From Vicia villosa (Eukaryota; Streptophyta; Magnoliopsida; Fabales; Fabaceae), in contig NW_026705570.1 of assembly GCF_029867415.1 (NCBI RefSeq), positions 434,001-498,000 of the forward strand: a stretch of 64,000 nt of DNA, written 5' to 3'. Position 1 is the first letter of the stretch. Each line of letters opens with the position of its first letter. Under the pieces are notes generated by a model, which was not told where the DNA came from, made no database searches, and saw only the letters and a program-made list of their open reading frames with translations. Below are positions 11,842 to 25,555 of this stretch, one piece after another. Position numbers and translations under genes: made by a program.

Positions 11842-12915
11842 TTTTTGACAGGTCTTTTCTTATTATACCACCCTAAAGTTGTGTATTCATTTTTTTATTC
11901 AAGTTTGTTTTTATTAATTATAAACTTTAACCTTTAGATTTCTTAACTTGACCCTTAAAATCACAAAAAATAAATATTTTTATAAGAAGATGTCATAGCT
12001 TGAATATAAAGTTATATTTTAACTACAATGCTAAATAATGCTAACTTGTAATATAAGAGTGCATTTTAAAAACTAAATGTAAAAATTTTATTTACAAAAT
12101 TATGTATTATTTTTATTAAAACGAATTATTATAATGTTTAATTGTTTAAACATATATAAAAATTGAAACTTTATCTTGAAAATACTGGTCTTTTGCCTTA
12201 ATAAAGTCATATTTACATTTTTTTCAAAAGTTGCATGATTTTCTGTGCACTATGTGTTATTAGTATTTTTATCAAACATTTATGCAAGAGTTTGACAAAA
12301 AAATCTCTTTGAAAAGTATACGAGAGTGTCTATTGATGTAATATCTCAACAAAAATATTTTGTAAGAACACTTTATCCGTCAATCAATGAAAATTAGAGA
12401 GTTGGGTATAAAATATTAATTTTACCATGGAGGGGAATATAGTACTTTTCAATGAAGCCACATGGTATTTTAAGACCAAGGAATATGCAATTAGGTTTAA
12501 CAATGTGAGTAAGTATTCAAACCAAGATTTTGGAACTAAGGATATTAGTTGAATTCTCTAGACCAAGTAAAAGGGTGAAATGGTCTTTTAGGCCTTAAGA
12601 TAAAACTGGTCCTTAAGAGAGAATCAAAATTTTTCCAACTTCCTAGTGAACAAGTAGGCACGTTGAAAGAAAAGGGAAAAGTAAGGAGATTTTCTCAAAT
12701 TCATCATCCGCCTCTTACTCACAAGGCTAATTCTTGATGAACAATAATGGAGTTCTAGTTCATTCCATTCTCTAGCTCAAGAAAGTAAGAACTCTTAGTT
12801 CATACTCCTTCTCCTCTTCTTTAAACTTTATTCCTTTATTTTTCAATTCTTGCATGATCAATCCATCTAGTTGAAGACAAAGCTTTTGGCCTCAAATGTT
12901 GATGGAAATTAATGA
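11842..12915 (+). other. Continuation of the duplicated 3' flank of the AT-hook gene
   Basis: It aligns collinearly with about 44180-45273 downstream of the second copy, with scattered substitutions and small indels. No coding frame stands out. The alignment ends at about 12915/45273 after the shared GACAAAGCTTTGGCCTCAAA region. Confidence 0.7.
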
Positions 12916-13504
12916 GAACTTGAAATAGGAGTTACATGTGACTAGAAAGAAGGAAAATGGATTCTTCATCATCGAGTTCATCGCCTCCAATTTATGATTT
13001 GAGGTGGTTTACTTCCTGCGTAAGATTTGATTATCTTATTATTAAACCCTAATTAATGAACTATCCATTGCATGTTAGAATCTTAGGTTTCATTATGAGT
13101 ATACGATATTTACACTATAATTGATGTACTAACAAACTTGTGATCATGTGTAATAGATTAATTGAGGGTTAGGAATGTGAGTGAGGTATTGAGTGTTGTG
13201 ATTTGTTAAAAAGTTGCAGGATGATACAAAACACGTATAGATAGTTCTGGTTCGCTAGGGGTCGTAGGAAGTGCTACAGTGCGACCGTAGTAACATTTGG
13301 TTGTTTATACAAGGAGGCTTTGCATTCATGTTGGGGAGCTGTGCTAGACTTCGACAGTAGTGGACACTACAACCATCCTGCAGCACACCCGTAGAGCATA
13401 GGAAATCCCTAAAATTCATGTTGTAAGCTCTAATGGATATTATCCTCGATCCATTTGAAGGAAAATTGTGATACAATACGCAACAAATTTTTTTCCTTTA
13501 GTGA
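12916..13504. other. Intergenic DNA, nothing recognised
   Basis: I see no coding frame, tRNA or clear element end here. There is a short ORF on the minus strand with no recognisable similarity. The sequence is less AT-rich near 13250-13440 and may be relic transposon DNA. Confidence 0.4.
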
Positions 13505-14568
13505 TCCTTATGAATGAGCATGATTAGTGATAGAAACGGTTACCTCTTGTGGCGATTAATACCTTTGATGCATAATTGAATGAGTGATCACGAGCGTTAA
13601 TGAAGAACAACGCCTCTACTCAGTCCATACGAACATATGCCTTCAATCTCAATGCTAGCTGATACAAATTAAAGCTTTGAGTGAGAGAGAAGGAAAATAT
13701 GGCTAGGGTTTCACCGACCAAATTTTCATCAAATCAAAATGCTTATACATAAGGGTTCTATTTAAAGAACCACTTGTGTGGGATGCAAGCTAAAAAGCCC
13801 ACTTAAGTGCACGCGCACCATACCTTATGGTGTACCGTATATCACTTAAGCGTGTGGTGCCTTACCATATTTCATATTCTAATTAACCGCACCATACCAT
13901 ATGGTGTTCTACGATTCAATTAGGTGCACCGTACCTTAAGGTATTCCTTATTTACCTTGTCTCTCATGAAGCTGCCCTTATGTGTGTAACCCTGTAGGTT
14001 ATCGCGATGTTGACAATTATATTAAATCACACATATTTTCCTTATGAATGAGCATGATTAGTGATAGAAACGGTTACCTCTTGTGGCGATTAATACCTTT
14101 GATGCATAATTGAATGAGTGATCACGAGCGTTAATGAAGAACAACGCCTCTACTCAGTCCATACGAACAGATGCCTTCAATCTCAATGCTAGCTGATACG
14201 AATTAAAGCTTTGAGTGAGAGAGAAGGAAAATATGGCTAGGGTTTCACCGACCAAATTTTCATCAAATCAAAATGCTTATACATAAGGGTTCTATTTATA
14301 GAACCACTTGTGTGGGATGCAAGCTAAAAAGCCCACTTAAGTGCACGCGCACCATACCTTATGGTGTACCGTATATCACTTAAGCGTGTGGTGCCTTACC
14401 ATATTTCATATTCTAATTAACCGCACCATACCATATGGTGTTCTACGATTCAAATAGGTGCACCGTACCTTAAGGTATTCCTTATTTACCTTGTCTCTCA
14501 TGAAGCTGCCCTTATGTGTGTAACCCTGTAGGTTATCGCGATGTTGACAATTATATTAAATCACACAT
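13505..14568 (-). repeat. Two adjacent 530-bp direct repeats, solo-LTR-like
   Basis: Unit 1 is 13505-14034 and unit 2 is 14039-14568, with only 4 bp (ATTT) between them and a handful of substitutions. Read on the minus strand, each unit begins TGTGTGATTTAATATAATTG, contains a TATAAATA-like box (changed in unit 1) and is rich in small palindromes such as CACCATA-CCT-TATGGTG. The form suggests an LTR of a short element that was tandemly duplicated. With no internal region, ordinary LTR pairs are excluded. Confidence 0.65.
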
Positions 14569-17289
14569 CTAACATAATAACATGGTTTGACCTCTGTCTA
14601 AGTAGGTCAAATCTTTGGATGTGGCTATGTCCAATCTCTCATTTTTGTTTCTTTGCATTCCTTTATATTTCATGGTTTGTCAGCTCCCCACTTCCCGCCA
14701 TCTACCTTCAACTAGTGTTCTTTTGTCTTCTCTATGTTGTTGCCATCATGCTCACATTTTTATCAACTATCTAGCCATTAATATAACATACCACCATTCA
14801 TCCCTAATGTGCCCTTTTATGTTTTAAAAATTACAAAGCAAAAAGGTTATTTTTGTCTATTCATAAACCAATCAATTTTATACATTCCATATCAAACTAG
14901 TTACTGCCATGTGTCCTCACCTTTATACACTTTATACTAGATTTTTCTGTTTCGTTTTCTCTCACTCACCAATACCATACTTCAAGACTCAAATTCTAGA
15001 AACCCTTTCTCTCTTCTCTCTCTCTCTCACGCTTTCTATCCCCAAATTTCCTCAAACCCTAATCTGCCGCCGCCCTCTTTCATCTCATCAACCCCTAAAT
15101 CTATCGCCGCCCTCTTTCCCACTCACAACAACATACCTTTTCTTTTCTCCTTCTTCATGTTTTTTACTTCCTCTCCCTCCCAACAACTTTGTCTCTCTCG
15201 GAACAACTCTCTCTCTGAAAATACAGAAGCAAACTCACCCACTTACTTCTACATCTTGCCTTTGAACCCGGGTATTTATCAGTTTCATTTTCGTCCCTTC
15301 CAAAGCCAAGTTAATTTTTGTGTTGGAGAAAATATTTATTGAGTATTCCATTTTTGTTTTCATGTTGCTTCATGGTCTTTGCTTTGTAATGACTTTTTCG
15401 TTTTCGTTTGCTTCATGTACTTTGCTTTGTAATGAGTTTTTCGTTTTCGTTTGCTTCATGTACTTTGCTTTGCTTCATCTTTATTCTACTTTTTTCATTA
15501 TTCATCAATGGGAATACACTTGAGAAAGGTATGTTGAATCTATTTTAAGTAATCATGTGTTTCTGCATTTCGTGTAATCCATTTTAATTTTTGATTTTTC
15601 AATTTTTTCCAAAACTCATTGTTACTGCTTTGATTTTTGACAGTTCAAACATCCAAACTCATTCCTCTCTCTTGTCATGTTCAAAATTTATTTCCTACGG
15701 GACATAAAGAGGTAATGATAATTTATTCTTTATACTTCTCATGAACTCCATTTTTTATTTTTCTAATTTGTAGTTTCTTTGTTATAAATAGATTTACACA
15801 CTTTAATTTCTAGAAAAGTATGTTCATGTTTCAGATTTGATTTCATTAAAGTCTGATGTTCTTTGTTTCTCTGCTATATATAGTTGGTAATAAGAGGATA
15901 AAGTTATTACCTCATTTTCAAGGTGTATGCTTGATTTTCCTATATTTGGATGTGTTTGAGTAAAATTGATCAAAGGGTTGGAAAATGAATGTTCATGATA
16001 ATTTAGATCATTATTACTACTGAGGAATGTTCAGGTGAAAATTGTTTGTCAGGTGTAGTATAAACAATATCATAAAGTTGTTGTTCTTATACTTTCTATT
16101 GCTGGATTACAATTTTTTTCTTCTGTTGAATGTTGTAGGTCACTTTTTACGTTTAATTTATTAGAGAGTATTCAGACTCTTTTAGAACAAATGCGAGTGG
16201 ATGAAATCAGGATTTTAGGTTGCAACACTCTGTTCGCATGTGTATCAAAACTAATTGTCCTAGACTATATTTGAAGAAGAAGGAACCTTCTGCAAGTTAT
16301 TATTATGTGTACTGACCAGAGTGGAAAAATATATGAAAGTGAGAGTTATGGAAAAAGAAGGGAGAAGCTTCAAGAAATAGTGCACCTACTTAAAAACTCT
16401 CACTTTCATGTCAATAAATTTTAATTTTCATTTCTATTTGAGGTATTCCTTAATGGGAATGTAGTATACCTTTTTCTTTGTTTGAGTTGATCTATTAGGT
16501 CATTTTTCCTGATATGGTTTCTTGATGTTCACAGTATGATTTTTAATTCTTCTCTTATGATTTTTAATGCCACTGCATTTCAATGTTGAAATCATCTCAT
16601 CCAAAAACTTTGGGTGGTTGTTTTATTAATTTAATAATTATAGTTTTACTTATACATGTAAATGAATTCCTTGTTGAACAAGTTGGAAATGTTGGAAAAA
16701 AAGTTGTTTACTCATATACTTATCCAAAAATATTATCACCAAGTACTCTAAGGAAAAAAAGAGTTCATTCTCACTATCAACACAATAATAATACGGATGA
16801 GAAATTACCAGAAAATACAATAATAAAATGCTTCGTATAATAGGTCACTATCTTTACATTAGCTATTTTATTATAATAAACAACTGTCTGTAAGTCCATA
16901 TTTTCAACTATCAATTTTTTTATCTCATGATTTTTTTTCATATTTACAATTGCATTTAAATACATTATATACATTATCCAATAAATTTACCTACATTTAA
17001 ATATATTATATACATTATCAAATAAATTTATAAATTTGGTGGCTCATATAATAATTAAAGCAATTGAATTTTAGTGGCCCAACTATATAAATTTCTTTTG
17101 TTTTTATACCCTCTTAAAAGTTTTTGTGCCTTCTCATTTCACTTATTATTTTGATGAAGTACGATTTGTAAATTTATCGATTAATACTCAATTCTCTAAA
17201 TATTTTTATTATTTACTTTTATTCATATCATTCAAATAATGCTATACTAATTTTTGTATACCCATGCGGACGCACGGGTATGTTATTAG
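14568..17289 (+). mobile_element. Possible non-autonomous Helitron
   Basis: The 3' end has the typical form: a GC-rich hairpin at 17260-17279 (ACCCATGCG paired with CGCACGGGT, one mismatch), followed about 7 nt later by TTAG at 17286-17289 and a host T. The proposed 5' end is TC at 14568, preceded by A, where the second 530-bp repeat is abruptly interrupted. No Rep/helicase is present. The 5' boundary is weak and the terminal TTAG differs from the usual CTAG. Confidence 0.4.
14920..15535 (+). other. Promoter/5'UTR-like segment inside the possible Helitron
   Basis: A CT-rich tract with TCTCTCTCTCTC, two telo-box-like CAAACCCTAA/AACCCCTAAA words and CCGCCGCC runs looks like the 5' leader of a plant housekeeping gene. 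No coding exon of a known protein could be tied to it. It may be a captured gene fragment, which Helitrons often carry, or the remains of a real gene. Confidence 0.3.
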
Positions 17290-18031
17290 TTATTGTCAAA
17301 AAGACTACGCAATTTAAATATTGCTCACAATTTCCCTTCATTAGGATCTAGAGAAAAAGAGTGGACTTTCCCTGAAAAAACATCTTATCAGAGCAAATGA
17401 TTGAAGGAGAAACCTTACATAATATAATCATGTCTGCTAGGGAGATTATCATGCACAAGAAGGTTTTAGGTTCCTGACACCTTAGAAGCACTTATAAAAG
17501 AAAAGACATCACGTCAAATCAAGATACACATTTTTTCTTATCTCACTAATGATAGTGTCACTAAGTTGGACGTCAGATTGTTTACAGGTTCAACGAGCGC
17601 TTGACGTTGGACTTAACATTGGAATACAATCCAAATTCCCTGGAGTCACCCCCTTATCCGACGTATCTCGCACATGTGGGAGTAACTTCAATCCACATAA
17701 GATCATAAACTAATCACTACAAACTTATTTCTTCTTTCACAATGAAAAAGGAATAAGTTTAAAAATGAAATTGTTTTAATATCTATACACATTAGCGCAG
17801 AGTTTGAACATGATTAAGGTAAAAATAATGCTCAAAATATCTTAAATTATAACGATAAATATAAAATATCAATTTGTAATTAAATTTTAGCGATACATAA
17901 CTATATGTTTTCACTTTTAAACAAACTTTCAATCCAATAAAACAAACTTCACACATGACATATTTTCTTTATTTTAAGTAGAACTATAATGCATATTAAA
18001 ACTAAATTTCTCCCTCAAACTAACACTGGAT
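17290..18031. other. Intergenic DNA, nothing recognised
   Basis: No credible reading frame, RNA gene or element end could be supported. Base composition is mixed, with a less AT-rich patch near 17330-17700 that may be relic transposon sequence. Confidence 0.4.
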
Positions 18032-18495
18032 CTACAAGCAATAGTTAATGAATGTTTTCACATCTTTCCAGGCCCCATCAATTTTCTTTCGACCTTCTTG
18101 AATGGCAGCTTCTCTTAAAACTTTATGTTTCTTCATATAGCATTCCAAGAATGAAGAAATATGATCTCTTTTTTGTTCAAAATATATATAAAAAAATAAT
18201 TTTTGTAGTTGTTTACATTGTATGAATTAAAAAAAATATTTGTTAATAGAAACTTATTCGAACTTTTATATATGTACCTCATTGGATACAATGTCGTCCA
18301 TTAGTCTGCCAATGACAATAGATGCATCATGCATTGACAATTTTTGCCTCATTTGCTACCCACTTCAAAATGTTCTCTATGACTATTTCTCTCCCATACC
18401 CATGAAACAAGTTATCAAAAACACATAACCTGATGTTTCTTTTGATAGTTGCATGTACTCATCTAATGTTGGTTTATAATTATCGTCTAACCATC

Positions 18496-19808
<1,313 letters not shown>

Positions 19809-20247
19809 AATTATTGTTTAACCATCTAGCTTCGGTCAATATAAGCTTGAATAAATTTCTTGAACTGCCACCAGAATATAATATATAAGTAAATATCTTC
19901 TTGTATTATAAAAAATAATATGTAATTGTCTTTATGTTTTGAGATAAAAATATATTAGCATTAATTATCAATAAATGTTAATATAATATTTTTTTATTGA
20001 AATCACCTTTTTTTTTAGATGTCAATAACATACCCTAATGAATGAAAACTTATTTAACATAAAATCTGATAAGTATATAATACAATAATAATAAAAAAGA
20101 ATAATGAGAAAAAGACAAGAATACATACTTCTTTTGCATCGTAGTTTAAGGCATATTGTTTTCCTCTCATCTTCATTTCTTGATTGATTTCTTCAAAATG
20201 ATCTAAAATTATTCTATAGAGAAACTTCATATAAGTTGGAAGATTAT

Positions 20248-23200
20248 TGTTATACCCCAAAATTTGCCCGCATCTTTTTTCAAGAAAAATCCAATCTGGA
20301 AATTAAGAGTCTCATATAATCATGGATTTTTATTTCAACAAATATCCTGACATATGAAATACTTAGTTTTTAGAATTTTTCTTATACAATAATTTGGCTT
20401 GCAGTTGAATTTATTCTTACGCAAACGCCAAATACTGTTTATTACTTCACACATGCTATTTATTTATTTACAGATAAATAGTACTGACACAATTGGTACA
20501 GAGTTAAATCTTTTTGCAGGCGCAGAATCAGGAAACTCAGACTGTACTGGTAACAAGCAGATTATTATTATCTTTTGTTTCCCACTAATTTTTTGTACTA
20601 TATTCCATTATTTTCAAAAATCTTTTCAAATCTCTTTTTTCAAAAATCAAATCCTAACTTTATTCTCTACATCTCTCTTTTTCCCAACACTATCATACAC
20701 TTTCTTTCAAATCTCACTTCCACTCAAATTCTCCTTTTGTACAGAATCACATCATTCCCCAATGTCTCTATCCTTCTTTCCACTCTATAAATACCTCTCA
20801 TTTTCTCATAAAAATCTCACATCAAATTCTAATTCATCTCTCAAATTTCTACTTCATAATCCATCCTTTCTTCTTTCCCGACAAATTGGCGAAGCGGTAG
20901 GAAACGTGTTTTCTTATGGTCATCACCATTGCTACGGTGATCATGTCTTTCTTCTGTCTACATAGCCCGGAACACTGTGGACCTGGGATGCTTATGCTCC
21001 CAATCATCTACATGTTACTATTTGTAGCATGGGTTATCAATCGTCATTCTTAAAATTTGCCGTATTTCTTATTTCTTAAATGTACCGTTTATTCGTCGTA
21101 CTGTTCAATATAGTATGTAATATTTGTACTGTCAGTATTAAATGTTGTACTATTTGTCATAATATTGCTTAATTACTCAGATAATATTTTATGTGTTTTC
21201 TGCCAGTCAAATATTCATTTTTCTGTGCATTAAATGATTTTCAGGGTTATTATCGGTAATTTTGCTCGCGTACAGTAAATATTAGTTATTTATTATGTCT
21301 GTGTTTTTTTTAACAAGTCATGTAAATAAACTTTAATCTTTCACATAAAACAAAAACAAAAAAAAATAAAATTAACTTTGACTGTTGATTTTTCACTCTA
21401 ATTACTACGTCAATACCTGAACAGCCAGTTGACAGCCAAACTGCTGGCAGTACAATTCTCAGTGTTTTGTACCATGAATCAAATCAATCTTTTACAATTC
21501 AAAATTCCAAGATTTTTGTTCTAGAAGTCTTCTGAATATCACGCGATTAACAGAGACTCAACACTGCACAAAAATCAGGTACGCTTAACTGTCTCCTACA
21601 CAAACAATCCCTGACTAGGGTTTTCTTGTTTTTACAGGAGAAACAAGCTTTTGAGACCTCAAATGGATTTCATGCACATCCATATATCTCAAAGTACCAT
21701 CATACAAATTTTCAAACTTCAATTCACTCAGACGCACCGTCAGCAGCTTAAACAGTCAACAGACGACCCGTTTGACCAAAAAGTCAACAGACAGTCAAAA
21801 ATGAATTTTTTTTGTCAAAGTCCATATTTTGTCAAAGGATTCATCATTTGATCATTGGATGATCATAATTCATCAAGGAAAGATCAAAAATCAACAAAAC
21901 CCTAAGATTCAAAATTAGGGTTTTTGCCTGAAAAGTCAACTCAACTTTGACTGATCATAACTCTCTCATCCTTCATCCAAAAAATTCAAACCAAAGCTCA
22001 TTTTGAAGGAAATTCAATTATCTTTCAAATGCAATTGATCCCATGGTCATTGCATTCACCATTTGAAAAATATGACCAAAGACATTACAGGTCATTTTCA
22101 AAGTCAACAAAAAGACACTTTTTTCAAAAGGACACACAAGGAGCATCAAAAATCATTTTGACATGAGACCAAAGACATTGGTTAGAGGACTCTTTGAGGT
22201 TTCCAAAAAGTGCAAGAACTCCTTCATATGACAAAAATTGAGGGATTTACACCTTGTTGAAGTTGGCTAAATTTGGGAAAATGCATGAAATCAACATGGC
22301 TCAAAAATGTATTTTTTCCAAATGGGGCCAAGTTTTCATGGTTCAAACATCATTTCCATAATATTATGGGCCTCCCACGACCAAGACAAGGCCCACACCT
22401 TTTTTTATCCATTTTTTGCTTAATTTTATCTTATTTTAAGATTAAATTAAAATAAAAATGAATGGATAATGGGTAGCTTACAATCCAAGCATGACTCACC
22501 CAAGGAATCTCTGATTTTCTGCAGAGAATTGAAGAGCAAGGCAAGATCATTGAAGAGAAGAAGACTTGGTCAATAATTCAAAGATTTTTAATATAAAAAA
22601 ATCAAGAATTCCACAAAGGCAACTAGATGCTTCTTGGCTTCAATTCTAAGCACAACATAGTCTATATAAAGGCTATAACACTTCACAATCAAAAGAGACA
22701 GAAATCAGAGCCTCTTATGCTTGTACCATGCTTGTAACCACTTAAACTTTTCAAAGAAATTTCAAATTCGAATTTTTAATTTCAGTCAATTTCAATACAA
22801 ACTAAGCATTCAAACATCATCTCTGAGCTTCACTGAAACTATTCCAATCAATTGCAAGTCTTAAACCTCACTGAATCGAGCTACACAGGTCACGATTTGC
22901 TCAAACTAAAACTGACTTGTATCTCATAACACAAGCATATCTAGCACGATGTAGACATATATTTGAACTTGGTGTGGTGTGTAGATCATTTCTGGAACTT
23001 TAATTGAGTTTTAGACGCTTACACACGAAGTTACCATTCTAGGGTTCATAATCTCAAAATTAGGGCTTTCTGAAATAGGCAAAATTAGAGGATCTAAGTG
23101 GTACCATTGAGTTCGTATGGATCAGACGAGTTGAATGGATAGGTCGCGCCAAATTTATTTTTAGGTTTACCTCTATTCGTTATTTTGCAGGTCTGAAGCT

Positions 23201-24827
23201 CATCAATTACAGCGCTCTTTTCATAAAAGCGCTGTAAAAGGTCCTAGCGAGAGGTTGAAGATGATGAGGTGTCCCTACCTCATTGGACAGCCAGCGCGCG
23301 CGTTCTTTTGAATTTTCCACTAATCCAGTGCTTTGCAGGTGTATTGATGGCCATGTGTCTCAATATCTGAGCCTTCAGATTCACTTTCCAGCTCATCCAA
23401 CGCACCTGACACGCCAGTCCATACCATGGACTCTCCAATCAACCACATCTGATTAGTATCCTTTTATTTTCTATTTTATTTTAATTTTCTTTGCAAAATT
23501 AATTAAAAATAGTTTTAAAAATCCAAAAAATACACAAAAAATATTTTTAGACTTCTAAAATAATATATTATTTTCTGAAATAAAAATATTTTATTTTTCT
23601 TCAAAATTTCAATATTTTGCATAATTAATTAGTATATATTTATACATTTGCTTTTTTAATTATTCTAACCAATCAAAAATCATAAAAAAAAAATTGTTCT
23701 TTATATAAAATATTGTTTATATATTATAAACTAATTTTGTACATATTTTGAATAATTTTCTCTTTGAGTTTTAATTATTTATGTAATTATTTGCATAATT
23801 ATGTATTAATTAGCTTAATCAATATCAAATCAATTTCAAAAATTCCAAAAAAATTAGTTTTGTTTTAAAATTAATTGACAAATATTTTGTACATATTTTA
23901 AACTTAATTTCTAGGTTTAAATCTATTTTCATCTTTTTTCTTCATTTTAATTTAATTAATCATGCATTAATTATAATTAAAATCAATCATAAAAAAATCC
24001 AAAAACATGCCTTTTATTTTTCTTGCAATTTAAATTCCTAGATAAATGTATAGGATGTCAAATTCATGTAAATAGGCTAGTTTACATTTCCTGCACAATC
24101 GATGTAATAACGTAGATTTACTTTCCGCACTTTACATTTCCGCATTTTAATTTCCAGCAAATATAAACTGCGTGTATGTCAAAGATAAAATTGAACCGTT
24201 AGATCACTAACTTCAAAGATAAAATATCTGAATACAAACACAATCACACTTGCACCTTTTAAGGTAATCCCTTCTCATTCTTTTCAAAATCAAAGTCAAA
24301 ATTCCACTGTTTCGAGTACAAAATCGAACCTTTTGTTTGTATCCGGTGAAAGGATAGATTTTTAAAGGAAATAAGGATAAAGACCTTACAACTCAGGGTA
24401 GACCTCCTAGTTTGCTTGCTCAAATCAAAACAAACAAAATTCTCATACACTGTTGTTTTTCAAAACAAAACTTTCCAAAAAGACAATGCTTTGTATACAT
24501 CCAAACACGGATCATTACAAAGTTAACGTTCTTTTCAAAACATCTTTCGAAAGATAAACAAACATTTTGTATACATCCACACAAGGATCATTACAAAATT
24601 CAATTTACAAAGGTATTTGAAACCACATATGAGCATTCTAAAGCAATTGAAAAGTAATCGAAAAACAAGTGAGCTAAGCAAACTTAAGAGCCCATGGATA
24701 ACCATGGATACAAAGGGTGCTAACACCTTCCCTTTGTATAACCTACCCCCTTACCCAGAATTTCTTAAAGGTCTTTTTTCTGTTTCTTTTATAAACCTTT
24801 CCTTAATTGGATAAAATAAAAGGTCGG
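20248..24827 (+). repeat. 5' LTR of the Ogre
   Basis: It begins TGTTATACCCCAAAATTTGC and ends at about 24827, immediately before the primer binding site. It matches 36785-41363 almost base for base. The 3' boundary is placed by the PBS and not by a clear CA end. Confidence 0.88.
20786..20793 (+). promoter_or_regulatory. TATA box in the Ogre 5' LTR
   Basis: TATAAATA in a CT-rich setting about 540 bp into the LTR; the same site is at 37322-37329 in the 3' LTR. It is the likely core promoter, which places the U3/R border shortly downstream (about 20815). Confidence 0.6.
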
Positions 24828-24838
24828 TGGCGACTCTG
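24828..24838 (+). other. Primer binding site of the Ogre
   Basis: TGGCGACTCTG directly follows the LTR. Ogre elements are reported to prime from tRNA-Arg, and I recall this word as the common legume Tat PBS. The same site also follows the 3' LTR at 41364, which is abnormal for a simple element. Confidence 0.65.
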
Positions 24839-25555
24839 TGAATTTTCAAAAATGCGAAAGCATAAGCGATAAAAAAGAGTCAGTTCACGTATCTCTCCCG
24901 CTCAGAGGTATGGCCCGAGAAAAAACGGAGGTCCACCATTATCTTAGCAGTTCCACCTGAAAAACAATTTCATATGGTATGTCCACTAAACTTATTATTA
25001 TACAGGTTCATTATCACTTAATCGAAACATAAGCCAACATGCATTGTTCAAGAATAATGAAAAGGTTGCGCAATGCCAACCAGCTAGCATAAGAAAAAGA
25101 AATGTTTCTACTGAATTTTAGAAACTTTGGTTTATACTTTGGTTTATACTGATGTCCCTTGAAAACGATCAAGGAGTATATTAGGCTTCCGAAATGTCAT
25201 TAAACACTAATTTGTCTTAGAACCTTTTTAGTTGAACTTGACTTGTGGCCTATTAAGTGGCTAGCTTTGAAATTGATCGAAGTTAGTTATCCTCGAGGAA
25301 TATTTTGATCGGCCGCTCGAGCGCCGTATTGAGATGTTACTTCCAAGGATCATAGAACCCGAATACTATTCTAAGAGAGGTTTTAACCAACTCAACTTCA
25401 GTGGGGAGGGTATCACCTATCAGCTCCATGCAAGCCTTTAAACCTAAGGTTATTGATTGATTTGTTTTTGTGTGCCACATGTTTGCATCATAAGCATATC
25501 ATTTTCTAACAAAACACTTCAAGGATCAAAGAGTTTACCTTTGTTTTTGCAGGTA
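24839..25555 (+). other. Ogre 5' leader carrying a fragment of an AT-hook gene exon
   Basis: A leader of about 700 nt before ORF1. From about 24985 to 25122 it holds host-like sequence: an intron end (TTATTATACAG), then the first 117 nt of the 150-nt exon, including a 1-nt deletion also found at 41542 onward. After 25122 the leader changes to element sequence (AACTTTGGTTTATAC repeated). A plausible acceptor, TTTGTTTTTGCAG, precedes the ORF1 start. Confidence 0.75.

Noticed and set aside
14909..15523. Protein-coding gene in the CT-rich region
   Set aside because: Open frames are low-complexity Ser/Phe/Leu-rich translations of a CT-rich leader with no known similarity.
24259..24814. Short open frames shared by both Ogre LTRs (also 40795-41350)
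   Set aside because: They are repeated only because the LTRs are repeated; composition is noncoding.
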